Source of the DNA: Anopheles merus | Lineage: Eukaryota > Arthropoda > Insecta > Diptera > Culicidae | Length of the DNA: 64,000 bases | Assembly (NCBI RefSeq): GCF_017562075.2 | Contig: NC_054084.1 | Coordinates: forward strand, 26,164,246 to 26,228,245 | Direction: 5' to 3' | Shown here: one piece after another, positions 22,901-34,664 of the stretch | How the letters are laid out: every line of letters starts with the position of its first letter | Position numbering within the stretch: position 1 is the first letter of the stretch | The notes under the pieces: generated by a model | Seen by the model: the letters and a program-made list of their open reading frames with translations, nothing else | Database searches by the model: none | What the model was told of the DNA's origin: nothing | Made by a program: the position numbers and the translations under genes

Positions 22901-23640
22901 CGCTTGCGGTGGTATGGTGAAGTCCCCAACACCACTAGAGTGTCCACCATGCTCACATGTCTTCGTTACTTTCACCCATTTGGTTTTGCCAGCGTGTACG
23001 CGTGTTGATAGCCGGGGACGGCGACCGGACCGCCAATCTCGTGCCGTCACACTGCAACTGGTGTTACACGCTGCAACCGACCCGATACCGATTATCAGAT
23101 AATTGGCCGCGCATTTCTAGTCAAACACGCGACACACATGTGGCGCTCGTGGCGTTTCCTTTGCCTTGACTACGGCGGTCGGCGGTCGGGTTTGCCGTTT
23201 CTCCTATGCGGACGTAGTCGCAGGCGAAGGCCGGTTGCTACCGTTGTAGTAGGTAGCTAACCCGCTTGCCGAAGAAAGAATGAAGAATGTTTCGCCCACC
23301 TTTACCGTACAGTGCAAGTATTCGCGCCGGGGAATGTTTGGAGAATACTTTCGCCCGTTGGGAAACGACTAACGGAACTCGTTAGCGAGCCCGTCGGTAA
23401 GCATATGTGAAGAACGGGCTACCTTTTTTTAGCGGACTTCAGTTCCCGCACCGTGGTACAAAGTTACGTGCGAAGTATTTTGCGTTCGCTGTGAGGGAGG
23501 GAAAAAAGATGATTTGCATCGTGATCTTGGCGTGAGAGTTTGCGAGATAGCTTAAACTGTGCATAACGGCAGCAAAGATGGGTGCGACTTGTTTAAGGTG
23601 ATATGTTCATTCGTAGCATGCCGTGTATTTACGGTGCCCC
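22901..23640. other. GC- and CpG-rich segment upstream of a TATA box
   Basis: The most CpG-dense part of the window (23160-23480), with GGCGGTCGG-type words. It ends at a TATA box at 23649 and then switches abruptly to AT-rich DNA. That arrangement fits a promoter-proximal region. No clear ORF follows. Confidence 0.3.
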
Positions 23641-23648
23641 GGGAGGTT

Positions 23649-23656
23649 TATAAATA
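23649..23656 (+). promoter_or_regulatory. TATA box TATAAATA
   Basis: Strong TATA-box match in the context GTTTATAAATAGTCGG. The expected start 25-35 bases downstream falls in GCGATAAATT, which has no good initiator. A TTTCAGACAG initiator-like or acceptor-like site lies 46 bases downstream. Confidence 0.3.
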
Positions 23657-23698
23657 GTCGGCGAGATTAAATGTTTGCGATAAATTCTTTTGTTTCAG

Positions 23699-23716
23699 AC
23701 AGAGGAGTTTCGTGTT
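23699..23716 (+). CDS. Candidate 18-nt microexon
   Basis: The acceptor AAATTCTTTTGTTTCAG (AG at 23697-23698) and the donor GTAAGT (GT at 23717) enclose 18 bases coding TEEFRV in phase 0. The intron side of the donor is perfect, but the exon side (GTT) is poor. A transcript starting at the TATA box at 23649 would start too close for an intron here, so the two readings exclude each other. Confidence 0.1.
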
Positions 23717-24258
23717 GTAAGTGAGATTAACTGGTTTTTATGTTATTTTATGTTTATGCAATAATAATAAGCATCTTAAAATGTACAACAAAGTTTAAAT
23801 AGTTTCTAAATGCTTTATCCTATTATGGTCAGTTTCAAAGTATAAATCTAAAATTTCATAATCGTACAAGATTATAAACTATGCTTATCTTTAAACTGAG
23901 GTTTATAAAATATTGAATTAAATATTAAGACCACAATCACACTGCCACTACTCTTCAATGAAAAGCTTTATTTTATTTCACAACATAAAAAATGTTATCA
24001 AACCTAAAGCGTAACTACCCTACTCTATTTATTTACTCAGTACTTAAGCTTGAGTAGAGACTGAAGAGTCCTACAAGACAGTGCGACAAATAAACAATGT
24101 TAACTTTATTCTCTATGTCTCTGTTTTGACCTCTTCTAATTAAAATGTAATTTTTATTATTTTATTTTATTCCCAAGCTACAGATGTGTAATAGACCGTA
24201 CAGAAGCTACTACACCAACCAGAAGTGATCCTGAAAAATGCATCAAAAACCATCTCAC
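23717..24258. other. AT-rich block
   Basis: Stop-dense. Nothing recognised. Confidence 0.5.
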
Positions 24259-24279
24259 CTGCTCTACGGGAATAACAAA
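24259..24279 (-). CDS. Candidate 21-nt microexon (minus)
   Basis: On the minus strand the acceptor TTCATTGTCCTTTTGCAG and the donor GAGCAG/GTGAGA enclose 21 bases coding FVIPVEQ in phase 0. The donor matches at five of the first six intron bases with a CAG exon end. The surrounding minus frame is open for 71 codons with two hydrophobic stretches but no ATG. It is a good-looking site pair in AT-rich sequence, where acceptors arise easily. Confidence 0.13.
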
Positions 24280-24549
24280 CTGCAAAAGGACAATGAATAA
24301 AAAAAGGTGACCAATTTTCTTATCTAACCAAAACCCACAACAAATTGGCCGGTTTAGCACGGTTAGAGCTGCTCCCTTTAAACCACTTGACACTGAACCA
24401 AAGGGATTATTTGTAGCCCGTGTAGCGAAGCTGCAGAATAATAAAAAAGCTAATTACAGCGAGAGAGTGTGCAGAAAACAGGCAAGAGGAAGACGATTGC
24501 GGACAGTTTCTTACTCTTGTTTTCTCCCCATCGCTGTCGCTTCATTCAG

Positions 24550-24572
24550 CAAAACCAACAACTTACAGCAAG
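24550..24572 (+). other. Possible 23-nt mini-exon
   Basis: A very strong acceptor tract (TTTTCTCCCCATCGCTGTCGC, then TTCATTCAG) is followed after 23 bases by CAAG/GTAAAC, a weaker donor lacking G at +5. Confidence 0.1.
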
Positions 24573-25009
24573 GTAAACAGTGTCCTCTCTTGGGAAAAAG
24601 AAAGGTCCAAAAATATGTCTGTGCTCCCGCAAAAAAAAAAATCACCAACCCCTCTGCTAATAAGATTAACAGCAATCACCCGGAGCGCCAAAAACAAGCT
24701 CCCCAGAAGAAGCAAAGGAAAAAAAAACACCCTCCGTCAATCTTTTTACTGGGCCATATTATTTTTGCCCAAATGGCTTTCCCGGCATTTCACCCCGCGT
24801 GGCGTATCGCTTTACATTTTCACCCTCGCGCACCGGATTGCGAAAGAAATGACGTGCTTATCACGACATTCGGATCACAATTAGCCCAATAATCATCGAC
24901 ATGACAGCTCGATGGCGCTCAACCGGTGTGTCAACCGGGCCAGTGGTTGACACGGGGGACAGCCGTTTACAAGGAAAATTAATGTAAATTGTTGGCGAAA
25001 ATTGTGTGC

Positions 25010-25010
<1 letters not shown>
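24573..25010. other. Non-coding segment, nothing recognised
   Basis: A 141-codon plus frame (24467-24892) spans an A-rich stretch encoding Lys/Gln runs. It is most simply explained by composition. Confidence 0.5.

Positions 25011-25067
<57 letters not shown>
25011..25067 (+). repeat. (TC)28 microsatellite
   Basis: 57 uninterrupted bases of TC. The Ser-Leu and Arg-Glu frames through it are repeat translations, not genes. Confidence 0.98.
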
Positions 25068-25069
<2 letters not shown>

Positions 25070-25309
25070 GTGTGCACTTGTTTGCCACCGCGATGGTGAT
25101 GAAAAACGACCACCGGATGCTGCGGCGGAATCGAAGCGGTCCGTCGCGTATAATGGGCTGGGTATGGCAAAAATCCCAACAGCTAATGAGCGGAACGCAA
25201 AAGGGCAGAGTCGGGCCGACCGGCATAAGGGTGAACGGGTGTGCGAGCGCGCGTAACTGGTTCATAAGTTTATGAGCGTGTTTTATGTCACGAGTGTTTA
25301 CATAGAACT

Positions 25310-25317
25310 TATTTATA
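25310..25317 (-). promoter_or_regulatory. TATA-like TATAAATA, minus strand
   Basis: The minus strand reads GCTATAAATAAG in balanced sequence. No clear initiator or gene lies downstream. Confidence 0.18.
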
Positions 25318-26729
25318 GCTTGTCGTCAGGCACAGCCGGTCCGCGCGCAAGTAAAAACGTGGCACGGCGAGCACGATCGAGTGCGGCGAACTCGTAGGGG
25401 AGGGAGAAGGAGGTGGGAACCGATCCCAAAGGGATCATCATCGAAATTATCGTTGTAAGCCTCCATTCGGCTAATTAGGATGGCAGCATTGGCAGCAATG
25501 TTTCGGTGTCGGTATCAGAGACCTCGGTTTCGTGTTTACAGCATGCCATTAAACTGTTCTGCTCTCTTGCACTTCAACAGCATTTAGTTTTGATAAGCTA
25601 TGTCTAACTATAGGAGTTTAATTTAACTTTTGCATCTACTGCTTGGATCATTTTGCTGCCACTTTGAAGCATTAATTTTGTATGCTCAATTTCGACGCCA
25701 AATGAACCGTAGCTCGTCTTCAATGTTGACCGTGTTTCATCTCTACCCGATAGCCGAGATGGAAACCTTTTCCATGGCGCTGCACGCTGCACACAGAGCA
25801 CGTTCCATTCACCAAACTGCACCCACCGTGCCGATGCATTTCATTCTGCTGCGTTTTGCACTCTTTTATCTCGTTTTGTCTCCTCCTTCCCTTTGCACGA
25901 CAAGGCACGTTGCCAGTTGAATGGGCACATTGAACTCGCCATTCCACCACCCGTCTTGTTGTGGCATCGTAAAAGAAGTGAAAAAAAAACAACCACCGCC
26001 AGCTCGCTGTTCCGTTGTTCGCCGTTTTTCTTAGCGCCGCGAATGTCACGCTAACAGGTGTGCACGATCAAAAAGGCGGCAGGATGGTGTTGAACCGAGG
26101 TAGCGAAAACCGTCTTGTGCTGTTTTTTTGTATAAAGGTTATTTGGCGCTCTGTCGGCCAAGGGAGAATGTTTTAAATGAGTCCATGTTTCTTTTGTGTC
26201 TACCAACGGTGGACGGTGGTCCATTATATGGTGCCAGGAGAGAGAGAGTCGGCGTCGGTGTAAGATGATGATGCTACTACTCGCTACAAACCCGGGCCCC
26301 GGGTCCACCGGACGACCTTGTCCAGAGTGCGCACCTTGTCCCCGGAACGCAGCCGCTCTGCCATTGTGTTGCTGCCATTGGTGGGCGCAGCATAACTAGG
26401 GCGAAAGATGAAATGTAACAACTGTCGCTAGAAAACAAATCTTTTTGGTGTGGTTTGGTTGTTATGGTTTTTTAGTGTGTCACGGATGTCGGGAAGATTC
26501 GGTAGACGTTGGGGCGTTTTTTGTGTGTGTTTTTTCTATATTTCTTCTTCCAATGTGCTGACATGGGCAGCTGGAGTGGTAATATGATACCGGTGTTTTG
26601 CATTGATTGGGCGTTATTATTATTGTTTGGCGAGTGAGTGATGAAGTGAAGCAATGAAATGGCAGCAAAACATCCAGTTCATTCGCATTGCGTGGGACTG
26701 TTCTTCAATTAGTGTGTAGGTAAAGTGGG
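25318..26729. other. Non-coding segment
   Basis: Balanced composition. Open frames of 85-109 codons lie on both strands at 25600-26310 without context. A GC hairpin (ACCCGG/CCGGGT, loop of 3) lies at 26290-26304. Confidence 0.5.
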
Positions 26730-27320
26730 CTGGTTCTTGTTTCCAAAGTATGGACTGATAAGAGACAATGAAGAGTGACTTTGAAGAATAAATGTAGCAA
26801 ATGACAAGCAGCTAACAGAGATGATAGAAAAAAGAGGAAAGCAATTTAAATGCTGGAGGATTTTCCATGCGAACTCCTGAAACGAAATGGTTACTTAGCT
26901 CTAAGTATGTTGAGCTTGGTATATAAGAAGAACTTTAAATTTCACGATTGCAGCTCATTGTTAACTGCAATGGCATTAAAACACTTCTTCTCAGAATGTT
27001 TCGATGCATATATAGTCACCTCAAACTGACCGGCCTTTTTTCTCCATTGTTTTGTCAGCTTCTTCGTCAATTGGATGGCGAAAAGACTTCAAGCTCACTA
27101 TTGTGATTCATGAATGAGTCACGAATGTCATATTCAGCTCGTTAATGTCAAACTATTTAAAACTGATCCAAGATCCAATTGAAGAAGTCTGCTAACCAAC
27201 AACACACGTTGCTGAATATATTTAATCATTCAAAGCTCTAGTCTTGTGAAAAAATAATAAAAATAGAGTTATATAAAAATCTCTGGTTTTGTTAAGCATG
27301 TTTCAAACTAGTACTTATGT
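26730..27320. other. AT-rich block
   Basis: Nothing recognised. Would be the region 3' to the minus-strand terminal-exon candidate at 27409-27543. Confidence 0.5.
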
Positions 27321-27326
27321 TTCATT

Positions 27327-27332
27327 TTTATT
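27327..27332 (-). terminator. Poly(A) signal AATAAA, minus strand
   Basis: The exact hexamer lies about 77 bases past the TAA of the candidate exon at 27409-27543, a normal spacing for a compact 3' UTR. AT-rich context raises the chance of a random match. Confidence 0.25.
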
Positions 27333-27408
27333 AAAAACGGTTGGTATAGTCAAATGCCAGCAAAAATTTGAACAAATAGCTTTATGTGCTTTTCTATAAT
27401 TATAGCAA

Positions 27409-27543
27409 TTACGATCCACATATGCGTCTACAGACGCGTTCGCCCTTCCCGATGTCGATGTACACCACATTGAACGATTCGCTACGAAAACGCATGACTT
27501 CACCGGATTGGCTGAACAATGCATCCACTGGGAGGGTATGGTA
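27409..27543 (-). CDS. Candidate 3'-terminal coding exon, 44 codons
   Basis: On the minus strand the acceptor GTTTTCAAAAGCCTTCCCAG (intron AG ends at 27544) opens YHTLPVDALFSQSGEVMRF and continues through FNVVYIDIGKGERVCRRICG to TAA at 27409-27411. Two cysteines close to a basic, compact C-terminus suggest a folded domain end, but I recognise no family. GC at third positions (about 59%) exceeds that of the plus frame in register (50%). AT-rich UTR-like sequence with AATAAA follows. A second plus frame has a similar third-position GC, so strand is not settled. No upstream exon is proven; a GG/GTGAGC donor at about 27693 on the same strand is one option. Confidence 0.22.
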   Translation of the reverse strand, partial: YHTLPVDALFSQSGEVMRFRSESFNVVYIDIGKGERVCRRICGS

Positions 27544-27985
27544 CTGGGAAGGCTTTTGAAAACGATCACATTATGCAGATGTCACCGGGGCAGACGAATT
27601 CTGATCTCCCGATATCCCCCGCCAGACTCCCAGCGAAAGTCGACGACGGATAAACGTCGGTGAAAAAGAACAATCCCGCGAACCCGAAGCTCACCCACGG
27701 ACGAGCGCCAAACCCCGGAACGAGAATGCATACGCAATGAGGCACAGCGCATGGATCGTCGTAGATTGCAGATCAGATATGCAAAAATGCAACCATCGGG
27801 AAGCATGTACCGGGTGTACCGTTTGCCTCACGATCGCATTCAAACACCTTCCCTCGTGCTGGCACGGGAGAAAGTGGGGTGCTAGTAGATCCCTAGATGT
27901 CGACTGGGGTGCGCTACCGGTACCGGCTCTGTTGCCTTTAAAGGATAATCAGCCGAATCAACGGGAATGGCTGATTGATAATTGA
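27544..27985. other. Segment open in several frames on both strands
   Basis: Plus strand, about 27662-27890: 76 codons containing the charged stretch RNEAQRMDRRRLQIRYAKM. Minus strand in register: 91 codons ending at a GTGAGC donor (about 27693), with a hydrophobic middle. Their codons are complementary, so only one can be genuine. TGATTGAT plus AATTGATTTTAAT at 27972-27992 looks like an Exd/Hox-type element. Confidence 0.2.
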
Positions 27986-29329
27986 TTTTAATGATGCTGA
28001 AAACGACTGCACATCGTGTGCTGCGGGATTAACAATTCATGGAACATGAACATGGACTGAGTCAACTGTTACGCGAACCAAAAAAACGGGCGAAGTCAAT
28101 CAGGCAAGTCTTGCTGCATGAATGAATCATTGTTGACACAGTGTGCAAATATTATTCCTTCCCATTGCTGCGTTAAACGCACTCGATCCATCATTCTACC
28201 GAGCTTGCTCTAACGGTAAGAACGAACGAAAACCAACGTTTCTGCGGTGGCGTAAAATTATATACCGCTGAGTTCTCTTACGCCTAGGCTAGTCCCTGGA
28301 GTCATCATAAATTATGTTTCTCATCAAACTGGTGGTTTGGAACTCCCCGAGGGGTGAAACATTGCAGGAAACATGCTGTGCAACCAGCAGAGGTTCCTTG
28401 GTGTCGTGTCATTTCAAGAGTTTTACAAGAGTGTGCCCAATGATGCACCAGCAGTAGGAAAAACCGGCGCAAGATTCATGCAGACATTGAAGTGGAAAAC
28501 CAACCCGGACTTGACCTCATTTTCCGGTCACATCTTTAACGCCTTGCACAATGGAGAGGAGCTACCGGGTATGGGCAGTTGGGGAGTTCAACCGCAGCAC
28601 ACCAACACGCGGTTTCCGATTTCCGGCACGGGTGGGTGGATAGTTTGAGTGAGAGGTCGTCATTTGCATTTCAATTAGCATATTCGCACAGCTAGCGGCA
28701 TTACCCGTACCCGAAAACCCGATGAACTGTGAGAAAGCTACAGTGCCAAAGCGATCAACGGGAGGAAGGGGATTTGGGGCCAAGTGAGACGATAGGGGAG
28801 AGAAAAACAAACAAATTACATTTCCTTCCGGGTGCGGTTGGCTGCCCAAATCATGCTGTGATGGTTGCGTTCAATATTCAAATGCATCACCGCTGATACC
28901 AAGCGACGGAGGAATTTCTTTCTTAAATCTCCACCAGGATTCACATCCCGTGGTGAAAGGTGATTTGATTCGACGTTGTGTAATTTCGCAATGGAGTTAC
29001 ACTCACTGAGCTAGAAGAATTTCATCCGGGCGATAATTAACTTGGTTTGGCGTAAGTTTGTGATATAATTTATGCTTCACATCATCAACCATTCAGCTGC
29101 ACGGTGAAGGAGCATTTTCATGTCTCACATGTGGGAGGCACTGCTTTGTGGAGGCGGGAAGGAGTCGGTGTATTCGATCCAAGGTAATTATTCTACTTCA
29201 AGTGAAAAGTTGTTTGCTAACAATAGCTGTCAACCGACACTCCTGTGCTTCCGGAAGGAACAGCTGGAACTATTTTCCCGAGGGCAAATTAACTGTTGGG
29301 TTCATGTGAAAGTTTTGATATGCTTGGTT
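27986..29329. other. Non-coding segment
   Basis: Balanced composition. The 91-codon plus frame 28373-28648 (first codon ATG) has no signal peptide, domain or splice support. An octamer next to TTCAATTAGC lies at 28662-28680. Confidence 0.4.
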
Positions 29330-30035
29330 TAGGAGAAAAAGTTGTCAGCATTCATTAGAATTTCACAAAATCGTATAGGTGACTTTTACGTTTTTTGCAA
29401 ATGAAGCATTTGAAATAACTTACTCTTCTGGGAATGCTGGTAATATCAAACTGAAATCTTATGCACGTGTTTGACATGGGAAAAGTCAATTTGAAATGAT
29501 TCAAATCAATCACGCCTTGCGATACATTTTAATGGCATTTTTACCCAAATTATCCAAAAACCACTGATGTTTTTGAAATTTAATAAAATACAAGAAAAAC
29601 CTAATTGCAGGAATAAATTTATGTACTAAATAATTTGATATTAAAATATAGATCATTTGTGTGATATGCAGTGGGAGTCATCATCATCATATTGTGTAAA
29701 TCAATACTTATAACAAAGAAAACTTTTGCATAATCCTCATGGACTTGGATTTTCATGGTAAATATTTCCAGCACGTCTTTAGGAGTTAAAAATTCAAGGA
29801 TCTTTGCTCAACAACAAACTTTTCGGTTTAAATATGCGCTTTTTAAAATCAACAGCAGTATGCCGAATGGTTGTACATTCAACCATTTTGTACCATAAAA
29901 GATTAAATTTCAACAATGTTTGTCTGTTTGATATCATTTAATCACCACAAATCGTCAAGTAGAGAATGAAAATAAAAATTCAATAGAGTTTATAGAATCC
30001 CACACGAATTGTAAATCCCCAACCAGTGTATTTTC
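29330..30035. other. AT-rich block
   Basis: Contains an 8-base-arm hairpin AATGGTTG/CAACCATT with loop TACATT at 29866-29887. No gene. Confidence 0.6.
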
Positions 30036-33000
30036 CTACCAAACATGCACGTGTGATAATGCTTTTCATTAATTTAACCAGTCTTTTGCGTGCAGCACTA
30101 CAACTAAAAACGATTCGCTCAACATTTGATCCCGTACGGGGTTCCGCAGTCCGTGTGAAGCGCACCGAATGCAATTGTGCAAGGTAACTTGACGCTCATC
30201 AAACATTAAAAAAGCTCATCCCGGTACGTGCCCGGTATTAACTTGATGCGATTAATGCGTGCAAAGTTCCATTGTACGGGGAAACGGTATGCTGATTAAG
30301 TGGGCGCTCGTTGCCGAGAGGAATATTAATTTAACGCAATTAAATGGCTGCAGCTGGCTGGGCCATCAACCGGAGCCACGTGCCGTGTTTGTATGTGGAG
30401 ATAGGGCGTGGGCGGTTTGCCCTGAGCTCCGATGGCAATTTGCCACCCAGCCAGGAAAACAAAAGCCATGCGGTGTTTGATTTCGTTTGAATCATTACCC
30501 GGTTCATTTGCGGGTGAACAAAAGTGAGCAATGTTGTTCGAATCCGAGCCAGCATTCTTTTCCTCTCTCCATCCATGCTGTGAGGTGTTCTCGATTGAAG
30601 GTGACATTTAAATTCAACGCTCCTATAAATCAAGCTCACAGTTCATTGTATCCCATCTCTCCCGGTGGCCTAGTTTGCATCGAGTGGAAGCGAAAATCGA
30701 CAGCCAAGGGTAGAAAGGGTGCTAAGACTCTCCCGCTAAGCCGGTGTCAAAGACGTGACCAAAAGGGTATAGTGATGGTTCGGTGTGTCCCGGGGTAGAA
30801 AGGGAAACCGTTCACCCCAAACAAACAACCAACGAGCATCGGAAGATTTTGTTAGAAGCAGAGACTTAAAGCCCGAGATCTCCGAGTTTAGGGAGCAAAC
30901 GGAGGGGGAGCAGGATAAAATAACACCGTTCACAGTAAATGTTAATCAAATCAGTGGTGGATGCTTTAGGGCCTTTGTTCTTGCTGGCTCCCGTCTCGTT
31001 TTTTGCCGTAACCTTTCCCAACAACCAACCTACACAGAAAAAAGCGAGCCACAAATCCGTTGGGTGGAAAATCGATTAACCCGACCGGAGGGTTTTGGCA
31101 GGCCTGTTGGGGTTTTTGCTTTGTGGCACCCTTGTTTTGTTACTGTTCATTGTTTTTCAAACAGTGGCTTTGGTGAAGGATGAAAAAAAAGGCTAGCAAA
31201 GGGAAGTTTTACATTGTCCGGTACCACGATTATCTTGCCAAATGAAGTTGGCTTCTGTTGGTTGGTTGAGGCGTTGAAATAAAACAATGAGCTAAGATTG
31301 TAGTGTTAAAAGAGCAGTACAAGCCCGAGAAAAGGGAGGAGGCCGACCGTTTTGATGCTTATCGAATCACTTAAATGCGAACGGTCGGTCCATCATTGGT
31401 CGAACGATGAAGAAAACAATTTTAAAGCCCGTTGCCCCATTTGTGTCCAATTTATGGAGCCAATTAAAGCACAGACGATTCAATTATGGCATCGGTTATT
31501 GGAGCATCTTGAACTGGTTGGCCCCCGGGAGAAATGTCTCCAGATGGGGCAGATCGGCATATAAATTAGACACTCTCAGATCGTTCCCTTTTAGCAAACC
31601 CATTCTTCCCAACTGCTTCCGGAACGGGGCCGAGGCCGATTCATATTTCTGCTAAATCTCCACTCGAAAAGTGTTAACATTCTCAAGAAGCACTTCAGGC
31701 ACGGCTTAAAAGCCGCCACACCGGGCGCCCCACACGTCCACCGGCAACATCCGTGCTTTATGAGTAGCCTTTCGGTAGGTGAAAGCAAATACGGCATGAA
31801 ATAATCGATCGCTTTCCTCTTTCGGTCAGCAAAATTTGAGTGCCACCAGCAGCATCAAACCATGGTGCTATCGTCCTTTCCAGCAAAACCGACGACACAT
31901 GGGGAAAATGAGCCCGAAGCGGAAGCCAAGGAAGCATTAGACACTCGAAGGGGCTGGTGGTTGGGCCGGTGTCCTCAATATCATCCCCTGGAATGGGATG
32001 CAATCAACCTCGGATTCACTGTCCGGAAGCGTAAAGAAGAGCAGCCACTCGGAGTCAATTGATACCGGCGCGCTCCTCGGTGCACTCAGTTTCGATGGTG
32101 GCCCTTCCGTCGCTCAATAGACTGTAACAGTCGAGTCACGTTTTCCGGTCGTCCAGTCCGGTCGGATGATGGTGGCGGAGGGAACAAATTTAAAGCACAT
32201 AATGTGTGCACACTTACACACCACACTGAATCGCACTTGTCGCACGGTCAGTGGGTAGACCAGTCTCCGGCTACACTTTTGGTTATTTTATGGGATTTTT
32301 GCTTATTTTCTCTTCTTCTCTCCATTCGGGTGGAATGGTCAAGTGGCGTACAGCTTAGGATTTTTCAATGTCAATATCTCACCCGTGACAGTATTTTGTT
32401 GTTGTTGCAGGATTGCTTCTGTTGGATACCAGACGGTTGAAAGACATGCCACACGTCGAAACGGAAGGATGTGATTTTGGCTTTTAAGCGACGGATAAGA
32501 TAGAGCAGCATCTCCTTCTCGGAACCGGTACCGGAATCTAGGTTCCCCGGTAAAAGGAGCAGCAGCTCACAAGCTGGACAGTGAGGTCAATAATCGATCA
32601 GATGGGTTTTCATAAGAGAAATCCTTTTCCTCTTTCCCTTTCTATCGTCGTTTATATCCTTGTTGTTTCTTTTCTCCCAGCAGAAAGGTCAATCCGAAAG
32701 GAGCTGGAATGCAATATTGACAACAGACCGAGAAAGGTGCTAAAATTGCGTGTACCGATCCGATGAAGCGATGATAATGCAAAAGGCTCCAATCCTAAGA
32801 GAGTTTCAAGTGTATGGGAAAAAAGGAAAAGGAAGGCAACAAATCCTGCGAGCTGGGATTTATCCTTAAAACCCACAAAATGGGTTAATGGTTGAATGAT
32901 CAAAATGGGTGTGCATTGTAGCGAGCAGCTCGGTAATAGCTTTTGACCACATCGATGCTCGCTAGGAGGTTGAAATTGACGGGGGAAAAAATCGACAACA

Positions 33001-34069
33001 AAAAAACCATTAGAAAAGAACCACAAAAGGAAACATTATGTTTTAGTACACTATTGTTTTGCAATGTGTTTTTTTCTTCGTCTTCTTTTTGTCTCAATCC
33101 TCATTCTCCACCATTCATCAACGTACACGTCTGCAGTTAACAGTTTCAACCTGCACTCTTTTTTACCATTCGGGCGCCATCGTAAAATGGACAATAAATC
33201 GGCTTACAGGATTATAATCGAGTTGCCGTTATGTTTCACAATATAAGCTTCCAGAATACACAGAAAATAGTCTTTTGACGCGCTCCTCTCGCACTGACGA
33301 GCATTATCACTGATGGCAGATTGACAAAGAGCAACGAAATTTTAATAGCTTTAACTCGGACGATTATGATCCACTCATAGGTTTTTGTACAGATTGAGTT
33401 CGGAATCGGTATCCATATGCCGGTCGGTTAGATAGCGTGGAACAGATTTTCCTTTTACCACGATCTTTTTTCCACCACTTTAGCACAATCGTTGAACAAT
33501 TAACTTTAAAACGTCCGTAAAATGTGTCCAATGTCTCCAGATTTGATTGCGTGTTTTTTGTTCTCTTTGTTTTCTGTAAGGGACCGCATTGTACTGGAGG
33601 ATTCGGGACGTCGTAAAATAAAATAACAAACCCATCGGGCACAGATAGCTCATCGGCGGCACATGACCGCAATAGCGGGTAATGATTTTCCCTCCCGGTG
33701 GAAGGTTTGTCGTGTTGGTGCAGGGTGGTTTATTTAATTTTGTTTTTGTTCCTCGGTTCGTTTGTCCCCTTGACTCGTTCGGTCTTATCGCAACCGCTCA
33801 AGAAGGCATTGTTTTTGCGTTGACCGCAAACGCTTTCATCTGCTCATGCTTCGTATCTTCCTTTCGTGGGGTTTACTGATTTTTTGTTTTTACGCTGCTG
33901 CGGTGGTTTGGATCCCATTTCGGGGTGTTTTGATTTTAAATCCAAATTGATTCAATTTTCCGAAACCCTTTTCTTCGTCGCAGACTGAAGGCTCATCCGT
34001 CCCTTTTATTATTTTCCGCCAAGTTAAATGGTGGGATGGGAACGGGTCCGTTAGGTACGTTTTAGTGCT
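30036..34069. other. Long non-coding segment with chance ORFs
   Basis: 4 kb of balanced DNA. Plus frames 30487-30798 and 30785-31183 (103 and 132 codons) and minus 33026-32652 (124) have no domain or promoter. A TATAAATC lies at 30625-30632. A good acceptor (TTGTTTCTTTTCTCCCAGCAG) ends at 32682 and has no matching donor. AT-rich patches appear near 33050-33080. Confidence 0.4.
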
Positions 34070-34620
34070 AAATAATAAAATTTTCCACTGGAATTGGCAA
34101 TTTTCTAATTCAAGGGACTGAAATGCCTACCGCATGGGAAAACATTAATCAATTGGCCTTGGATGGGTAAAGTTCGCAATAAATAACTTCGTAAAATTGT
34201 TTTACGTCCATTCTTGTGATGGAATTCTTTTAATCAAACCTAAGCAAAACGATAAACATCTTCAAGAAGTAGGTAAGCAAAAAAGTGTTTCTCATTCCAA
34301 ATTTAATATACCTTTTGAAATTTCTCCACAAAATTGGCAATGAAACGATGATACGATCGGTCGATTGTTTGTGTGAAGTATTTTGTTTTTTTTTTCATAG
34401 CGAATATTTGGCGACTGTTGAAAAGCATTTCTGATTTCTTTCTGAAACTTTAACAATCTTGTACCTAATCCCCTTAGCGTAAATAAACTTTCTGTGGTTG
34501 TTTGATGATAAAAACATATTCCACCCTGATTGCGTTCCAATTGATGATGATTCGAGTCTCCTAGGTTTACACACACACAACTTTGCCCCACTCAACCACT
34601 AACTTACATGAAGTAGCGAG
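34070..34620. other. AT-rich block
   Basis: Includes TAG/GTAAGC at 34271 and a T-run at 34389-34398. No gene. Confidence 0.5.
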
Positions 34621-34624
34621 TGAA

Positions 34625-34630
34625 TATAAG
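34625..34630 (+). promoter_or_regulatory. TATA-like TATAAG
   Basis: Lies 40 bases before the ATG of the candidate micro-gene at 34665. Weak match (GAATATAAGTAAAG), with no canonical initiator. Confidence 0.15.
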
Positions 34631-34664
34631 TAAAGCTGGACTCCTTTAAAACGCTTCCACAACG

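Noticed and set aside
24467..24892. 141-codon plus frame
   Set aside because: Lys/Gln-rich because of A-rich sequence; no start context.
25011..25067. Frames encoding Ser-Leu and Arg-Glu runs
   Set aside because: Translation of the TC microsatellite.
27315..27569. 84-codon minus frame overlapping the terminal-exon candidate in another phase
   Set aside because: It runs on into the AT-rich flank; the alternative frame ending at 27409 has a better stop and poly(A) arrangement.
30530..30550. GTTCGAATCC, a tRNA B-box match on plus
   Set aside because: The flanking bases do not form a T stem, and no A-box lies upstream.
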